Shown one piece after another: positions 1 through 9,077 of a stretch of DNA of 64,000 nt. Source of the DNA: Amnibacterium flavum (GTDB lineage Bacteria; Actinomycetota; Actinomycetes; Actinomycetales; Microbacteriaceae); contig NZ_QEOP01000002.1 in the NCBI RefSeq assembly GCF_003097495.1, positions 186,001 to 250,000 of the forward strand, in the 5' to 3' direction. Below the pieces are notes generated by a model. That model did no database searches and was not told the DNA's origin. It saw only the letters and a list, made by a program, of their open reading frames with translations. Each line of letters begins with the position of its first letter. Positions within the stretch are counted from its first letter, which is position 1. The translations under genes were made by a program, and so were the position numbers.

Positions 1-1205
1 GGACCGGTGGTCGAGAGTGCGCGGCGCCACGCGGTCGTGACCGCAGCGACCGCGGCGATCGCTCCCGCGAGTGCGCCGACGACCCCGACCTGGAGCAGCA
101 GGTCGAGCAGGGCGTTGTGCGCCTGCAGGTACTCGACTCCCTGGATGACGACGAGCCCGTTGAACGGGTACACCCACGGCGCCCAATAGCTGACCCAGCC
201 CCAGCCGAGGATCGGACGCTGCTCGGCGAGCGACAGCACGGTCCGCCAGATCTCGCCTCGCCCCGACGCGTCGGTCCTGCCGAGCAGACCGAGCGCGGTC
301 TCGGGGAATGCGAGTGCCAGCACGATGGCGATGGCCGCGAGAGCACCGACGGCGATCAGCAGCTGCCGACGTCGATGCCGGGGGAGCCGGCGCAGGAGCG
401 CGACGACCGTGAGCAGGGCGCCCAGCGCGAGCGCGAGACCTACGACGGTGGCCGAGCGTGTCAGCAGGATCGTGACCACGGGAAGGGCGAGTGCGACCTG
501 CCAGCGCAGTCGCCGGCTCGATCTCGCCGCCATCGCAGCGAACAGGACGAGCGCAAGGAGGGCGATGAAGCCCAGGAGATTGCGGTTGCCCACGATGCCC
601 TGGATCGGACCGCCCTCGAAGAGATGGTTCTCGCTCCAGTACATGGGCCCCGGTGCGTCGGCACCGATCCCCGACCAGAGGGGCGCGAGACGATCCCGGA
701 TGACGACGCTCACGACGAGCTCGAAGACCAGGCTGAGCCCGAGGATCCACAGCATCGCTGTCGCGAGCGCGCGGATCAGCTGATCCCAGCCGAGCAGAAG
801 GGCGAGCAGCAGAGCCGCGAGCGTCGTCGCCCATTGCGCGAGGAGGCCCAGGCTCGTCGCCCATTGGTAGTTCGACCAGATGATGGATGCCCCGCAGACC
901 GCGAGGAAGAGCACGAGGGCGATGGGGGCTCGCAGAAGGCGCGGGTCGCGGCGGAACGACCACAGTCGGATGCACACGTAGACCAGCGCGATCGCCGCGA
1001 GAGCCAGGTAACCCACCCAGCCCAGGAGGTCCCGGAAGCCCTGTCCCGCGAACAGCAGGAAGATCAACGAGGTCGCGATCAGCTGGTCGCGGGAGTCGGC
1101 GTGGGTGCGCGGGTTCCCGGGGTCGACCGACCCGGGAAGAGGGAACCGTTCGGCGAGCACAGGGTGACGATAATGAGCGGGTCTTGTGGACTCACTGGGC
1201 GACAC
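1..1205 (-). CDS. O-antigen ligase/polymerase family membrane protein (3' end outside window)
   Basis: The reverse strand is open from a GTG at 1205 to the window edge, giving about 400 residues with repeated hydrophobic segments. A second possible GTG start lies at 1160; no strong ribosome site separates them. Features typical of the O-antigen ligase (Wzy/WaaL-like, PF04932) family are the GNRNLLG motif after a large extracellular loop and a later segment with GRGEIW followed by PILGWG and AHNALL. Such proteins polymerise or ligate glycan chains at the outer membrane face in Gram-negatives and take part in surface polysaccharide synthesis in actinobacteria. The polysaccharide genes at 13.6-21 kb fit that theme but are not adjacent. 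The exact substrate cannot be told. Confidence 0.8.
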   Translation of the reverse strand, partial: MSPSESTRPAHYRHPVLAERFPLPGSVDPGNPRTHADSRDQLIATSLIFLLFAGQGFRDLLGWVGYLALAAIALVYVCIRLWSFRRDPRLLRAPIALVLFLAVCGASIIWSNYQWATSLGLLAQWATTLAALLLALLLGWDQLIRALATAMLWILGLSLVFELVVSVVIRDRLAPLWSGIGADAPGPMYWSENHLFEGGPIQGIVGNRNLLGFIALLALVLFAAMAARSSRRLRWQVALALPVVTILLTRSATVVGLALALGALLTVVALLRRLPRHRRRQLLIAVGALAAIAIVLALAFPETALGLLGRTDASGRGEIWRTVLSLAEQRPILGWGWVSYWAPWVYPFNGLVVIQGVEYLQAHNALLDLLLQVGVVGALAGAIAAVAAVTTAWRRALSTTG

Positions 1206-1399
1206 TTGAGAGTTCGTGATGTATTCGCCCGCCCGTCGACGGGTGTTCCGGCGGCGTCATCGAGCGTTAACCGGACCTCGGCGCGCACCGCTCGTCGCAG
1301 GATCGTCTCTGCAAGCTCATAGACGATCGTGACCGGTCCGTGTCCCAATCCGACACCTGTCTGAGGTTGGATTATCGGGTGCCCGGACCACAGCGAGTC

Positions 1400-2119
1400 G
1401 TGACGGCGATGCTCGGCATCGCCGCGCTCGTCGGGGCGCTCGCCGGGTGCGTCGCGACGACCGAGCCGGCCGCGCCCGACCGGTCGGCCGAGACGGTCGC
1501 CAGCGCCGACTGCCTCAGCTCGGGTCTCCGCTACTTCAGCGACCTCGGCTTGACCGAGTCGGCGGACGGCGGGCAGCATCCCGTCGCGCCGGCTGCGGGC
1601 GCTGTGCCCGACGGCTTCCCGGCGACGCAGGCGATCCTGTGCACGGGCGAGATGGGTACCGAGATCGACGGCGAGATGTGGTCGGCGGTGCGGGAGACCC
1701 GTTACGACGGCGACCTGGAACCGCTCATCTCCGCACTTGCCGTGGCGAGCGACGCTCCCACCGACGGACCGTGCACCGCCGACTACGAGATCGTCCCCGA
1801 GCTGTGGCTCGTCACGGAGGAGGGCGAGGCCCTGCGTGCTGCCTGGCCGGTCGACGCGTGCGGCAAGACCAAGCCGGGGGTTCGCGCCGCGCTCGACGGT
1901 CTCGACGTGATCGCAGAGAACATCCTCCCCATCGCGCGGGTGAGCACCGACCCGCCTCTGGTGGTCTGCTCGGAACTCCCCGGTGTCCAGGTCGGTGCCG
2001 ACGGGACCGTCACCGACGTGGCGCCGACCGCGGAACCGGTCCCCGGCACGACGTCGTCCGAGGGTTCGTCCGTCGACGGCTCCGAGGGAGCGACCTGCGA
2101 CGAGACCATTCCGCGCTGA
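1400..2119 (+). CDS. Predicted lipoprotein of unknown function
   Basis: The GTG at 1400 starts a short hydrophobic signal ending in a lipobox (LAGC), so the product should be lipid-anchored on the outer face of the membrane. An upstream in-frame GTG at 1340 would put 20 polar residues before the signal and is less likely. The mature part (about 220 residues) has several cysteines spaced as in secreted disulfide proteins and a low-complexity Thr/Ser/Pro tail. It lies between a divergent membrane-protein gene and a convergent monooxygenase gene. No family is recognised. Confidence 0.7.
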   Translation: MTAMLGIAALVGALAGCVATTEPAAPDRSAETVASADCLSSGLRYFSDLGLTESADGGQHPVAPAAGAVPDGFPATQAILCTGEMGTEIDGEMWSAVRETRYDGDLEPLISALAVASDAPTDGPCTADYEIVPELWLVTEEGEALRAAWPVDACGKTKPGVRAALDGLDVIAENILPIARVSTDPPLVVCSELPGVQVGADGTVTDVAPTAEPVPGTTSSEGSSVDGSEGATCDETIPR

Positions 2120-2135
2120 GCGCCCGGATCCGACG

Positions 2136-3458
2136 TCAGAAGTCGGCGAGGTTGGTCTTCAGCCCACCGTCGCCGAACTCGGTGCGGAGGATTCCGCGGC
2201 GCCGCAGGATCGGCACGAGCTCATCGAGAGTCCGGTGGATCGTCACGGGGTGCAGGTCGCCCGAGAAGATGAAGCCGTCGTTCTCGGCGTCGTCACCGAG
2301 CAGTTCGATGAAGTCGGCGACCTCCTCCGCCGTGCCGACGAAGCCGGTCCCGTCCGTGATGCGTCCCTTGCGCGCCTTCGCTACCGCGAGTTCGCGAAGG
2401 GTGGCATCGGCGAACGACGCATGAGCACCGAGCAGGCCCTTGATGGTGCCCTGCGAGACGTGCTGACCGAAGATCCCGGGGTCGAGCGGCCTGTCGAGGT
2501 CCAGCACCGTGAGATCGGTCTCCAGATCGCTGGACTGACCTTCGAGGATCGCGCGCACGACGGCATCGGACGGAGTCAGCGAGGCGGCGACGATACGGTC
2601 CGCCTCCTCGGCGCTGGAGACGATCTCGGGCTGGAAGACGAAGAGCACCTTGATGTCGGATGCGCTGCGCCCTTGCGCGATCGCGGCGTCGTGGATCTTC
2701 GCCCGGTACTTAAGGACCTCGGGCACCGTCAGCCGGGCCAGCGCGAGCTGCACATCGGAGTTGCGCCCAGCGAAGGCGAGACCCGGGCCCGAGCCGCCGG
2801 GGGAGACGATGGTGGGCTCGCCCAGCCCGTCGAACGGAACCGAGTTGAGCGGGCCGGCGACCTTGAAGTGGGTGCCCTCGTGGCGGAATCGGTCGAGTCG
2901 CGAGGCGTCCGCGAAGTGGTCCGTCGCCCGATCCTCGACCAGGGCGCCCTCGCCCCAGCTGCGCCAGAGCTTGCGGGCGACGTCGATCCATTCCTCGGCG
3001 CGCTCGTAGGCGGCGTCGTGGGCGAGCTCCTCGAGGCCGAAGTGCCGTGCGCTCTTCACATCGGTGACGAGGTTGATCCCGACCCGTCCCGAGCTGAGGT
3101 GCTGCAGGGTCGCGAACTGGCGGGCGCCCAGGTACGGAGGCGTGGCTCCCGCATTGACGGTCGGCGCGAAGCCGATGTGCTCCGTCGCGTCGAAGAGGTA
3201 GGGCACGAGCATCAGCGGGTCGTGCTTGGGGCCGCCGTAGGCCGACCGGACCCGCAGGTCGAGCGTCTCATCGGTGCCGAGCGAGATGGCGTCCTCGATG
3301 ATCACCAGGTCGAGACCGGCCTGCTCGAGCTCGCGAGCCGACTGCTGGTAGATGCGCGGGGTGCGCCACTCGTACCCCCACTCCCAGTACGGCTTCGACC
3401 AGCCCTGGGGGCCGAAGCCGCGGGCGAAGAACCAACCGAAATGCTGCTGACGTGGCAC
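2136..3458 (-). CDS. NtaA/SnaA/DszA-family FMN-dependent monooxygenase
   Basis: This 440-residue protein has the hallmarks of the bacterial-luciferase-like TIM-barrel monooxygenases that use reduced FMN supplied by a partner reductase: an N-terminal GWFFARGFGPQGW stretch, a WEWGYEWRTP segment, and a SSGRVGINLVTD core. Members oxidise nitrilotriacetate, dibenzothiophene sulfone, and other organosulfur or amine compounds. The GTG at 3458 has a GAGGAG ribosome site 7 bases upstream, inside the end of the sulfhydrylase-like gene (stop at 3470), so the two form an operon. An FMN reductase gene is divergent at 5001. Together they suggest a two-component flavin monooxygenase feeding sulfur into amino-acid synthesis; the substrate is inferred only in general terms. 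Confidence 0.85.
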   Translation of the reverse strand: MPRQQHFGWFFARGFGPQGWSKPYWEWGYEWRTPRIYQQSARELEQAGLDLVIIEDAISLGTDETLDLRVRSAYGGPKHDPLMLVPYLFDATEHIGFAPTVNAGATPPYLGARQFATLQHLSSGRVGINLVTDVKSARHFGLEELAHDAAYERAEEWIDVARKLWRSWGEGALVEDRATDHFADASRLDRFRHEGTHFKVAGPLNSVPFDGLGEPTIVSPGGSGPGLAFAGRNSDVQLALARLTVPEVLKYRAKIHDAAIAQGRSASDIKVLFVFQPEIVSSAEEADRIVAASLTPSDAVVRAILEGQSSDLETDLTVLDLDRPLDPGIFGQHVSQGTIKGLLGAHASFADATLRELAVAKARKGRITDGTGFVGTAEEVADFIELLGDDAENDGFIFSGDLHPVTIHRTLDELVPILRRRGILRTEFGDGGLKTNLADF

Positions 3459-3469
3459 GCTGCTGCTCC

Positions 3470-4900
3470 TCAGGCGATCGAGACCGCGGCGCGGCGCAGG
3501 ATGTGTTCGTGGATCCGGTGGGCATCGCGAGGGCTGTCCTCGGGGGAGGACGGAGGCGCGATCCGCCCGGACGCGGGTCGCGTCTCCACCGGGATGCGGG
3601 CCAGCGCCTGGTCGAGGTCGGCGAGCAGGTCGGGTACGTCTTCGAGGCCGATCGAGACGCGCAGCAGGCCGGGCAGGATTCCGGCGGCCTCCTTCTCGGC
3701 GGCCGTCGCGTGAGCATGGCTCGTCGTGCCCGGATGCAGGACGAGGGAGCGGACGTCGCCGAGGTGGGTCATCCGGGTGAACAGTCCCACGCTGTCGTGC
3801 ACCGCCCGCGCCGCGGCCTCGCCGCCGCGGAGGGTGAAGGAGAAGACGGAGCCCGCGCCGCGCGGCAGGTACCGCTCACTGAGTGCGCGGTACGGACTGG
3901 AGGCGAGCCCCGAATAGTCCACCGACTCGACCTCGGGCCGCTGCTCGAGCCACTCGGCGATCTCGAGGGCGCTCTCGGAGTGCCGGGCGATCCGCAGCGA
4001 CAGGGTCTCGAGACCCTGCTGGAGCAGGAAGGCGTTGAACGGCGAGACGGTGGGCCCGAGCCGTGAGGCGATCACATCGCGGGTGAACCGCGAGTAGGCG
4101 GCGGGACCGAACCGGTCGACGAAGCTGGCGTCCCCACCCGATGCCGGCTGGGTCAGATGCGGGTGCAGCTCGGCATACCGCGCCCACGGGAATCGACCGC
4201 TGTCGATGATCACGCCGCCGAGGGAGTTGCCGTGCCCGGCGAGGAACTTGCTGGTGGAATGCACCACGACGTCGGCGCCGTGCTCGATCGGGCGGACCAG
4301 GTAGGGGGTCGCGAACGTGTTGTCGACCAGCAGAGGCACGCCGTGCTCGTGTGCGACGTCGGCGACGAGCCGCAGATCGACTAGGTCGTTGCGGGGGTTC
4401 GGGATCGATTCGACGAAGTACGCGCGGGTGGTCGGAAGGGTCAGGCGACGCCAGGCATCGGGGTCGTTGTGCTCGTCGACGAAGTCCACGGCGATCCCCA
4501 TCCGCGAGAGCACGTCGCGGAACAGGCCGCGCGATCCCTCGTAGATGTTGCGGGCGGAGAGCAGGTGGTCGCCGGCTTTCAGCACACCGAGGAGGGCCAC
4601 GCTCACGGCCGCCTGCCCGCTGCTCACCGCGATGGCGTCGATTCCGCCCTCGAGGGCCGCGAGTTTGCGCTCGACCGCCGCGGTCGTCGGGTTGCCGAGT
4701 CGCGTGTAGCTGAAGCCGGCGCCGCCGTTGAAACGGTCGGCGGCTTCGTCGAAGTCGTCGAAGGCGAAGCCGGCCGACAGGTAGAGGGGCGTGATCCGGG
4801 CCCCGTGCGCCGGATCGATCTCCTGACCGGCATGCACCTGCCGGGTGGCGAAACCCTGCTCGGGTCCCGAAGCCTGGATGCCATCACCTGCGCTCGTCAT
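3470..4900 (-). CDS. metY: O-acetylhomoserine sulfhydrylase-type PLP enzyme (Cys/Met metabolism)
   Basis: This is a 476-residue Cys/Met-metabolism PLP enzyme. It shows the YTRLGNPT motif near the N-terminus, the SSGQAA phosphate-binding turn, the DNTFATP motif and the HSTSKFLAGHG segment with the PLP lysine. O-acetylhomoserine sulfhydrylase makes homocysteine from O-acetylhomoserine and sulfide or methanethiol. The ATG at 4900 precedes the conserved GFATRQVHAG start; upstream in-frame sequence is not conserved in character. It is followed 11 bases later by an FMN-dependent monooxygenase gene. The symbol is by family resemblance; cystathionine gamma-lyase-type activities cannot be excluded, though the length fits MetY better. 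Confidence 0.85.
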   Translation of the reverse strand: MTSAGDGIQASGPEQGFATRQVHAGQEIDPAHGARITPLYLSAGFAFDDFDEAADRFNGGAGFSYTRLGNPTTAAVERKLAALEGGIDAIAVSSGQAAVSVALLGVLKAGDHLLSARNIYEGSRGLFRDVLSRMGIAVDFVDEHNDPDAWRRLTLPTTRAYFVESIPNPRNDLVDLRLVADVAHEHGVPLLVDNTFATPYLVRPIEHGADVVVHSTSKFLAGHGNSLGGVIIDSGRFPWARYAELHPHLTQPASGGDASFVDRFGPAAYSRFTRDVIASRLGPTVSPFNAFLLQQGLETLSLRIARHSESALEIAEWLEQRPEVESVDYSGLASSPYRALSERYLPRGAGSVFSFTLRGGEAAARAVHDSVGLFTRMTHLGDVRSLVLHPGTTSHAHATAAEKEAAGILPGLLRVSIGLEDVPDLLADLDQALARIPVETRPASGRIAPPSSPEDSPRDAHRIHEHILRRAAVSIA

Positions 4901-5000
4901 CCCGGTACTGTCGCACCGCGTCGGCCGCGGACCTATTCCATGAGGCGTTCTGTTACGACGCGTTGCGCACGCCCGAGTCGGCACGGCCCACAATCGTTGC

Positions 5001-5537
5001 GTGAGCACACCCGCAGCCCTCCGCATCGTCGCCGTGAGCGGCAGCCCCACCGATCCGTCCCGCACCACCGCGCTCGTGACCGAGATCGCCGCGGCGCTCG
5101 CCGAGGCGCTCGGGGGCACGGCGGAGACGATCGAGCTGGCCGGACTGCGCGAGGAGCTGGCGGCCGGTGTCTGGCGGCCCCAGCTCGGTCCGTCCGCGAG
5201 GGAGGCGCTCGAACGCGTCGAATCCGCCGATGTGCTGGTGGTGGGTTCGCCCGCCTATCGAGCCACCTACACGGGGCTGTTCAAGCTGTTCTTCGACCAT
5301 GTCGGACAGCTCGCACTCGTCGACCGACCCGTTCTGCTCTCGGCCACCGCCGGCGCCGCGGGGGACGCGGCCCTGGTCGAGCACCACCTCCGTGCCCTGT
5401 TCGCGTTCTTCCAGTCGCGGGTGCTGCCGATCGGGGTTCCCACCGACGACTCCGGGTTCGACGAGGACAAGCGGGTCACAGACGCTCTCCGCCTCCGGAT
5501 CGCGGCAGCGGTCGAGCGCGCGACCCCGCTCATCTGA
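5001..5537 (+). CDS. NADPH-dependent FMN reductase
   Basis: This is a 178-residue flavodoxin-fold reductase. The N-terminal strand is followed by the VSGSPTDPSRTTALV phosphate loop, and VVGSPAYRATYTGLFKLFFDHV is the typical FMN reductase signature. The GTG at 5001 starts directly before the first beta strand. The family (SsuE/MsuE-like) reduces free FMN with NAD(P)H for partner monooxygenases. It is divergent from the sulfhydrylase/monooxygenase operon with about 100 bases between starts, so it is the likely reductase partner of the monooxygenase at 2136-3458. Confidence 0.85.
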   Translation: MSTPAALRIVAVSGSPTDPSRTTALVTEIAAALAEALGGTAETIELAGLREELAAGVWRPQLGPSAREALERVESADVLVVGSPAYRATYTGLFKLFFDHVGQLALVDRPVLLSATAGAAGDAALVEHHLRALFAFFQSRVLPIGVPTDDSGFDEDKRVTDALRLRIAAAVERATPLI

Positions 5538-5542
5538 GTCCG

Positions 5543-5627
5543 GGTCTCGCCTGGACCCTTCGCTTCGGCGGGCTCAGCGGGCGGGCCGGGCACCGCCCCG
5601 AGGTCGAGCAGCGGGGATCGCGAGACC
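5543..5627. repeat. Intergenic palindromic repeat, copy 1
   Basis: Matching 8-base inverted arms GGTCTCGC (5543-5550) and GCGAGACC (5620-5627) flank a GC-rich body containing GGGCTCAGCGGGCGG and GAGGTCGAGCAGCG. A related sequence lies at 9078-9178. Both sit just after a gene end. This looks like a dispersed intergenic repeat. Confidence 0.5.
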
Positions 5628-5780
5628 GACCGCCGCCAGGTCACCGACAGCACTGGTCGATCCGAGGCGGCGGCGGGACTCCGGTGACGCCGTGTGACAC
5701 CCCCGTTGGACGGGAGCCGGCCCGGCGGGGATGCTGTTGACAGGCGCTTCGGACGGAGGGCCCGGAGGAGGGACGAACCG

Positions 5781-6836
5781 ATGACAGAACCCCGCGGCGC
5801 ACTTCTCGTCGGCAGCGTGAACCTTCCCGATGCGGAATCGACGATGCGTGCAGCGGCCGAGATCCTCGGCGACCGGCTCAAGCGCATCCCCGACGGCGAG
5901 GTCGGCGACCGCTTCCACTGGATCGCCTTCCAGCCCGACGTCCTCGCCGTGACCGAGGGGCTCGAGCGCGTCGGTGACACTCCTTTCCTCGTGAAGCACC
6001 TCGATGTCCGCCCGCTCCGCATCGCCGACGGTGTCGCCGCGGCAGACCTCGAGCTGCCGTCGCTCGGGTACGCCGACTCGGCACTCGAGTCGTGGGAGGT
6101 CTTCACGGCTCTTCAAGCCGCCGGCGTGATCGCCGCCGGAACGCGCTTCCAGGTGTCGCTGCCGACACCCGCCGCGGTCGTCGGCGCCTTCATCATCGAT
6201 GCCGACCGCGCCGCATTCGAGCCCGTCTACGCCGCCGCGATCTACCGCGAGCTCGACACGATCGTCGACGCGATCCCGCACGAGCAGCTTGCGATCCAGT
6301 GGGACACCGCCGTCGAGTTCGCCTTCATCGAGGGGTCGGGTTACGAGGACCGCTTCGGCGGCGCCTACCGGCCCTGGTTCGACGACGTCTGGGACGGCGT
6401 CATCGCGCGTGCGGTCGAGCAGGCTGGTCGGGTGCCCGAGCCCGTCGAGGTCGGCTTCCACCTCTGTTACGGCGACGCCGGTGAGAAGCACTTCTTCGAG
6501 CCCGCGGACACCGGCAACCTGGCCCGGTTCGCCCAGGAGCTGGTCGACGCGGCGCCCCGCCCGATCGACTGGATCCACCTGCCGGTGCCGATCGCGCGTG
6601 ACGACGACGCCTACTACCTGCCGCTCGAATCGCTCGTCCTGCCCGAGGGCACGGATCTCTTTCTCGGTCTCATCCACCGCGAGGACGGCGTCGAGGGCGC
6701 CACCCGCCGGATCTCGACGGCACGCCGTCACGTCGGCGAGTTCGGTGTCGCCACCGAATGCGGCTGCGGCCGAGCCCCCGAGGATCAGACCATCCCGCTC
6801 CTCGAAACCCATCGCGAAGTCAGCGCCGCGATCTGA
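5781..6836 (+). CDS. MetE C-terminal-like (UROD/MetE fold) protein
   Basis: This 351-residue protein resembles the catalytic half of cobalamin-independent methionine synthase rather than the full 750-residue enzyme. An RIPDGEVGDR segment lies near the start. A His-x-Cys pair (H227, C229) and a C-terminal cysteine in TECGCGR (C327) occupy positions expected for the MetE zinc ligands. The predicted role is a zinc-dependent methyl transfer or related thiol chemistry, inferred from these ligands. The ATG at 5781 has a GGAGGAGGGA ribosome site just upstream; earlier in-frame codons look non-coding. A cupin gene follows 24 bases later and is probably co-transcribed. Confidence 0.7.
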   Translation: MTEPRGALLVGSVNLPDAESTMRAAAEILGDRLKRIPDGEVGDRFHWIAFQPDVLAVTEGLERVGDTPFLVKHLDVRPLRIADGVAAADLELPSLGYADSALESWEVFTALQAAGVIAAGTRFQVSLPTPAAVVGAFIIDADRAAFEPVYAAAIYRELDTIVDAIPHEQLAIQWDTAVEFAFIEGSGYEDRFGGAYRPWFDDVWDGVIARAVEQAGRVPEPVEVGFHLCYGDAGEKHFFEPADTGNLARFAQELVDAAPRPIDWIHLPVPIARDDDAYYLPLESLVLPEGTDLFLGLIHREDGVEGATRRISTARRHVGEFGVATECGCGRAPEDQTIPLLETHREVSAAI

Positions 6837-6860
6837 CGACACGGGAAGGGAACAGGTCCG

Positions 6861-7370
6861 ATGGCGAGCTCAGAGCTCGATGCAGAGGTGTTCGACCGAC
6901 TCGCGGTCGACGGGCGACTCATCGAACGGGTCCGCAGGCCACCCCTCGCTGCGCGACTCGAACTGCTCCCGCACCCCGAGGGCGGCTGGTACCGCCGCAC
7001 CTGGACGTCGGGCGACACCGTCACGGTGGAGGACCCCGACGGCTCGCTGCGGATCCGACCGGCGGCGACGCTCATCTTGTTCCTGCTGCCCGTCGGCGAG
7101 GTGTCGGCCTGGCATCGGGTGACCTCGACCGAGGTCTGGATCTGGAACGGCCCGGGGCCCGTCAGTCTCCAGCACGGCGGCTACGGCGATGAGCCCGTGG
7201 AGGGCGAGGTCGTCGTGCTGGGCGACTCGTCGCACGGCCTTCCGGCGCAGGAGATCATCCCGGCGGGGGAGTGGCAGCGCACGCTCGTCTCGACCGAGGA
7301 CGCGCTCGTCAGCTGCATGGTGTCGCCCGGCTTCGACTTCGCCGACTTCACCATGCCCGGCGACGCCTGA
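6861..7370 (+). CDS. Cupin domain protein, DUF985 type
   Basis: This 169-residue protein matches the DUF985 cupin family: the LLPHPEGGWYRRTW motif is followed by a cupin barrel with AWHRV and GPVSLQHGG, ending in VSPGFDFADF. These proteins are small beta-barrel enzymes or sugar-binding proteins of mostly unknown activity. The gene follows the MetE-like gene by 24 bases in the same direction, and convergent transcription with the methyltransferase begins six bases after its stop. Confidence 0.85.
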   Translation: MASSELDAEVFDRLAVDGRLIERVRRPPLAARLELLPHPEGGWYRRTWTSGDTVTVEDPDGSLRIRPAATLILFLLPVGEVSAWHRVTSTEVWIWNGPGPVSLQHGGYGDEPVEGEVVVLGDSSHGLPAQEIIPAGEWQRTLVSTEDALVSCMVSPGFDFADFTMPGDA

Positions 7371-7375
7371 AGCGA

Positions 7376-8158
7376 TCAGTCGGTCGGTGTGCGCCCCACC
7401 GCGTACCGGAACCGGTTGACGAGTCGGTACCCGTCACCGACCCGGAACGGTTCCGCCGCCTCGAGCACGACCGGGCGCAGGATGGCGACCGTCTCGTCGT
7501 CCTCGCCGAAAAGGATCGCTGCGGTGAGTGCGTCCTCGTTGTCGAGGAACCACGGCAGGTCGACGATCCCCGAGTCGACGACTGCGATGCCTGCCCCGGC
7601 GAACAGCTGGTCCAGGCCCCCCGCGTGACGGAGCGGGTCGTCGGGTGTCGGCTCGTCGTCCATCGCGCGCTGCACAGCGGACTCGAGCACGGCGAGATCG
7701 TTCTGCGACTCCTCGGCCCAGTTGGCGACCGCGATGTGCCCGCCAGGAGCGGTGACGCGGACCGCCTCGCGAAGGGCATCGAGCTGGTCTTCGGCGAACT
7801 GCAGCGAGTTGATGCCGATCGTCAGGTCGAAGTGCGCGGCCGGCCAGGGGAGGTCCTCCCAGTCGCCGGGGCGCAGGTGATCGGTGCTTCTCTCGCCCAG
7901 AGGCCCCAGCATGCCGGGCACCTGAGCCGCCGCGAGCTGGAGCATTCCGATGGCGGGATCGACGCCTGCTACGGAGGCCCCGCGTTCCGCGAACCAGCGC
8001 AACGCCTGACCGCTGCCGCAGCCGATGTCGAGCACGCGCGTTCCCGGGCCGACTCCGGCGGTCGCAGCGATCTGCGACCAGACGGGCTCGGGGAATCCGG
8101 CCCAGTATCGCGACCACGCGTCGGCGACCTCGGACCAGGGGTCGAGCTCTTCGTCCAT
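7376..8158 (-). CDS. Class I SAM-dependent methyltransferase
   Basis: This 260-residue protein carries motif I of class I methyltransferases, VLDIGCGSG (residues 42-50), followed by an acidic motif II region (GVDP) and the NSLQFAEDQ segment of a UbiE-like fold. The small-molecule substrate is unknown. The start is the ATG at 8158, directly before the helical N-terminus; the open frame upstream lacks coding character. The gene is convergent with the cupin gene and divergent from the nitrilase-family gene. Confidence 0.85.
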   Translation of the reverse strand: MDEELDPWSEVADAWSRYWAGFPEPVWSQIAATAGVGPGTRVLDIGCGSGQALRWFAERGASVAGVDPAIGMLQLAAAQVPGMLGPLGERSTDHLRPGDWEDLPWPAAHFDLTIGINSLQFAEDQLDALREAVRVTAPGGHIAVANWAEESQNDLAVLESAVQRAMDDEPTPDDPLRHAGGLDQLFAGAGIAVVDSGIVDLPWFLDNEDALTAAILFGEDDETVAILRPVVLEAAEPFRVGDGYRLVNRFRYAVGRTPTD

Positions 8159-8242
8159 CGGGCACCCCTGTCTCGAATCGAGCGGATCGCGGTCGATGCT
8201 ATCCGCCCCGATTCGGTTCCATCGGTGCCGGGACTGCCGAAC

Positions 8243-8248
8243 TAGGCT
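8243..8248 (+). promoter_or_regulatory. -10 element of a leaderless transcript (nitrilase-family gene)
   Basis: TAGGCT lies six bases before the ATG at 8255, the spacing expected when transcription starts at the A of the start codon. Confidence 0.55.
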
Positions 8249-8254
8249 GTGCCC

Positions 8255-9067
8255 ATGGTCAACGATGCGCAACTGGGGGTCGCCGTCGCGCAGTTCGCGC
8301 CCGGCCGCGACGCCGTCGAGAACCTCGATCGGATCACCGGGCTCGCGACTCTCGCCGCGGATCGCGGGGCCCAGCTGATCGTGTTCCCCGAGTACTCCTC
8401 GTACTTCGCCGACCCGATGGACGGCAGCTTCGCGCGCAACGCTCAGCAGCTCGACGGTCGATTCGTCGAGTCGCTCCGCACTCTCGCGGCGCGTCTCACC
8501 GTGACGCTGGTCGCGGGAGTCGTGGAGAAGGTCGACGCGAGCGGCAAGTTCTCCAACACCCTCGTCGCCGTCGACGGCACCGGGGTCATCGCCCGCTACA
8601 GCAAGCTGCACCTCTACGACGCGTTCGGGCAGAAGGAGAGCGACTGGGTCATCCCGGGCGATCCCGCTGCCGAGCCCGAGATCTTCGAGGTCCGCGGCGT
8701 GAAGGTCGGTATGCAGACCTGCTACGACGTGCGGTTCCCCGAGGTGACCCGTCGTCTCGTCGATGCCGGCGCCGACCTCGTGCTCGTGCCCGCCGAATGG
8801 GTGCGCGGTCCGTTGAAGGAGCATCACTGGCGCACGCTGGTCACCGCACGCGCCATTGAGAACACCATCTACGTGGCCGCAGCCGACCACGCGCCTCCCG
8901 TGGGCGTCGGCAACAGCCTGATCGTCGGGCCGATGGGTGTTCACATGGTCGAGATCGGCGAAGCGGTCGACGTGGCTGTCGCGTGGATCTCGACGGAGCG
9001 GCTCGCCCAGGTGCGCGCGAAGAACCCGGCCCTGTCGCTGCGCCGCTTCAAGGTCGAACCCATCTGA
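8255..9067 (+). CDS. Carbon-nitrogen hydrolase (nitrilase superfamily)
   Basis: This 270-residue protein has the nitrilase catalytic triad: E46 in VFPEYSSY, K117 in RYSKLHLYD and C156 in GMQTCYDVRFPE. Members hydrolyse amides or nitriles; this branch resembles omega-amidase or deaminated-glutathione amidase enzymes, but the substrate cannot be assigned. The ATG at 8255 is preferred over an in-frame GTG at 8249 because a -10 element lies at leaderless spacing. The gene ends before an intergenic repeat and is convergent with the aminotransferase gene. Confidence 0.85.
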   Translation: MVNDAQLGVAVAQFAPGRDAVENLDRITGLATLAADRGAQLIVFPEYSSYFADPMDGSFARNAQQLDGRFVESLRTLAARLTVTLVAGVVEKVDASGKFSNTLVAVDGTGVIARYSKLHLYDAFGQKESDWVIPGDPAAEPEIFEVRGVKVGMQTCYDVRFPEVTRRLVDAGADLVLVPAEWVRGPLKEHHWRTLVTARAIENTIYVAAADHAPPVGVGNSLIVGPMGVHMVEIGEAVDVAVAWISTERLAQVRAKNPALSLRRFKVEPI

Positions 9068-9077
9068 TCCCTCCACG

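Noticed and set aside
117-1322. Long rightward open frame opposite the O-antigen ligase-like gene
   Set aside because: Its product is Arg/Glu/Asp-rich with no family pattern; the reverse strand codes a clear membrane protein.
1983-3713. Long rightward frame opposite the monooxygenase gene
   Set aside because: An antisense shadow typical of high-GC coding DNA; the opposite strand has clear family motifs.
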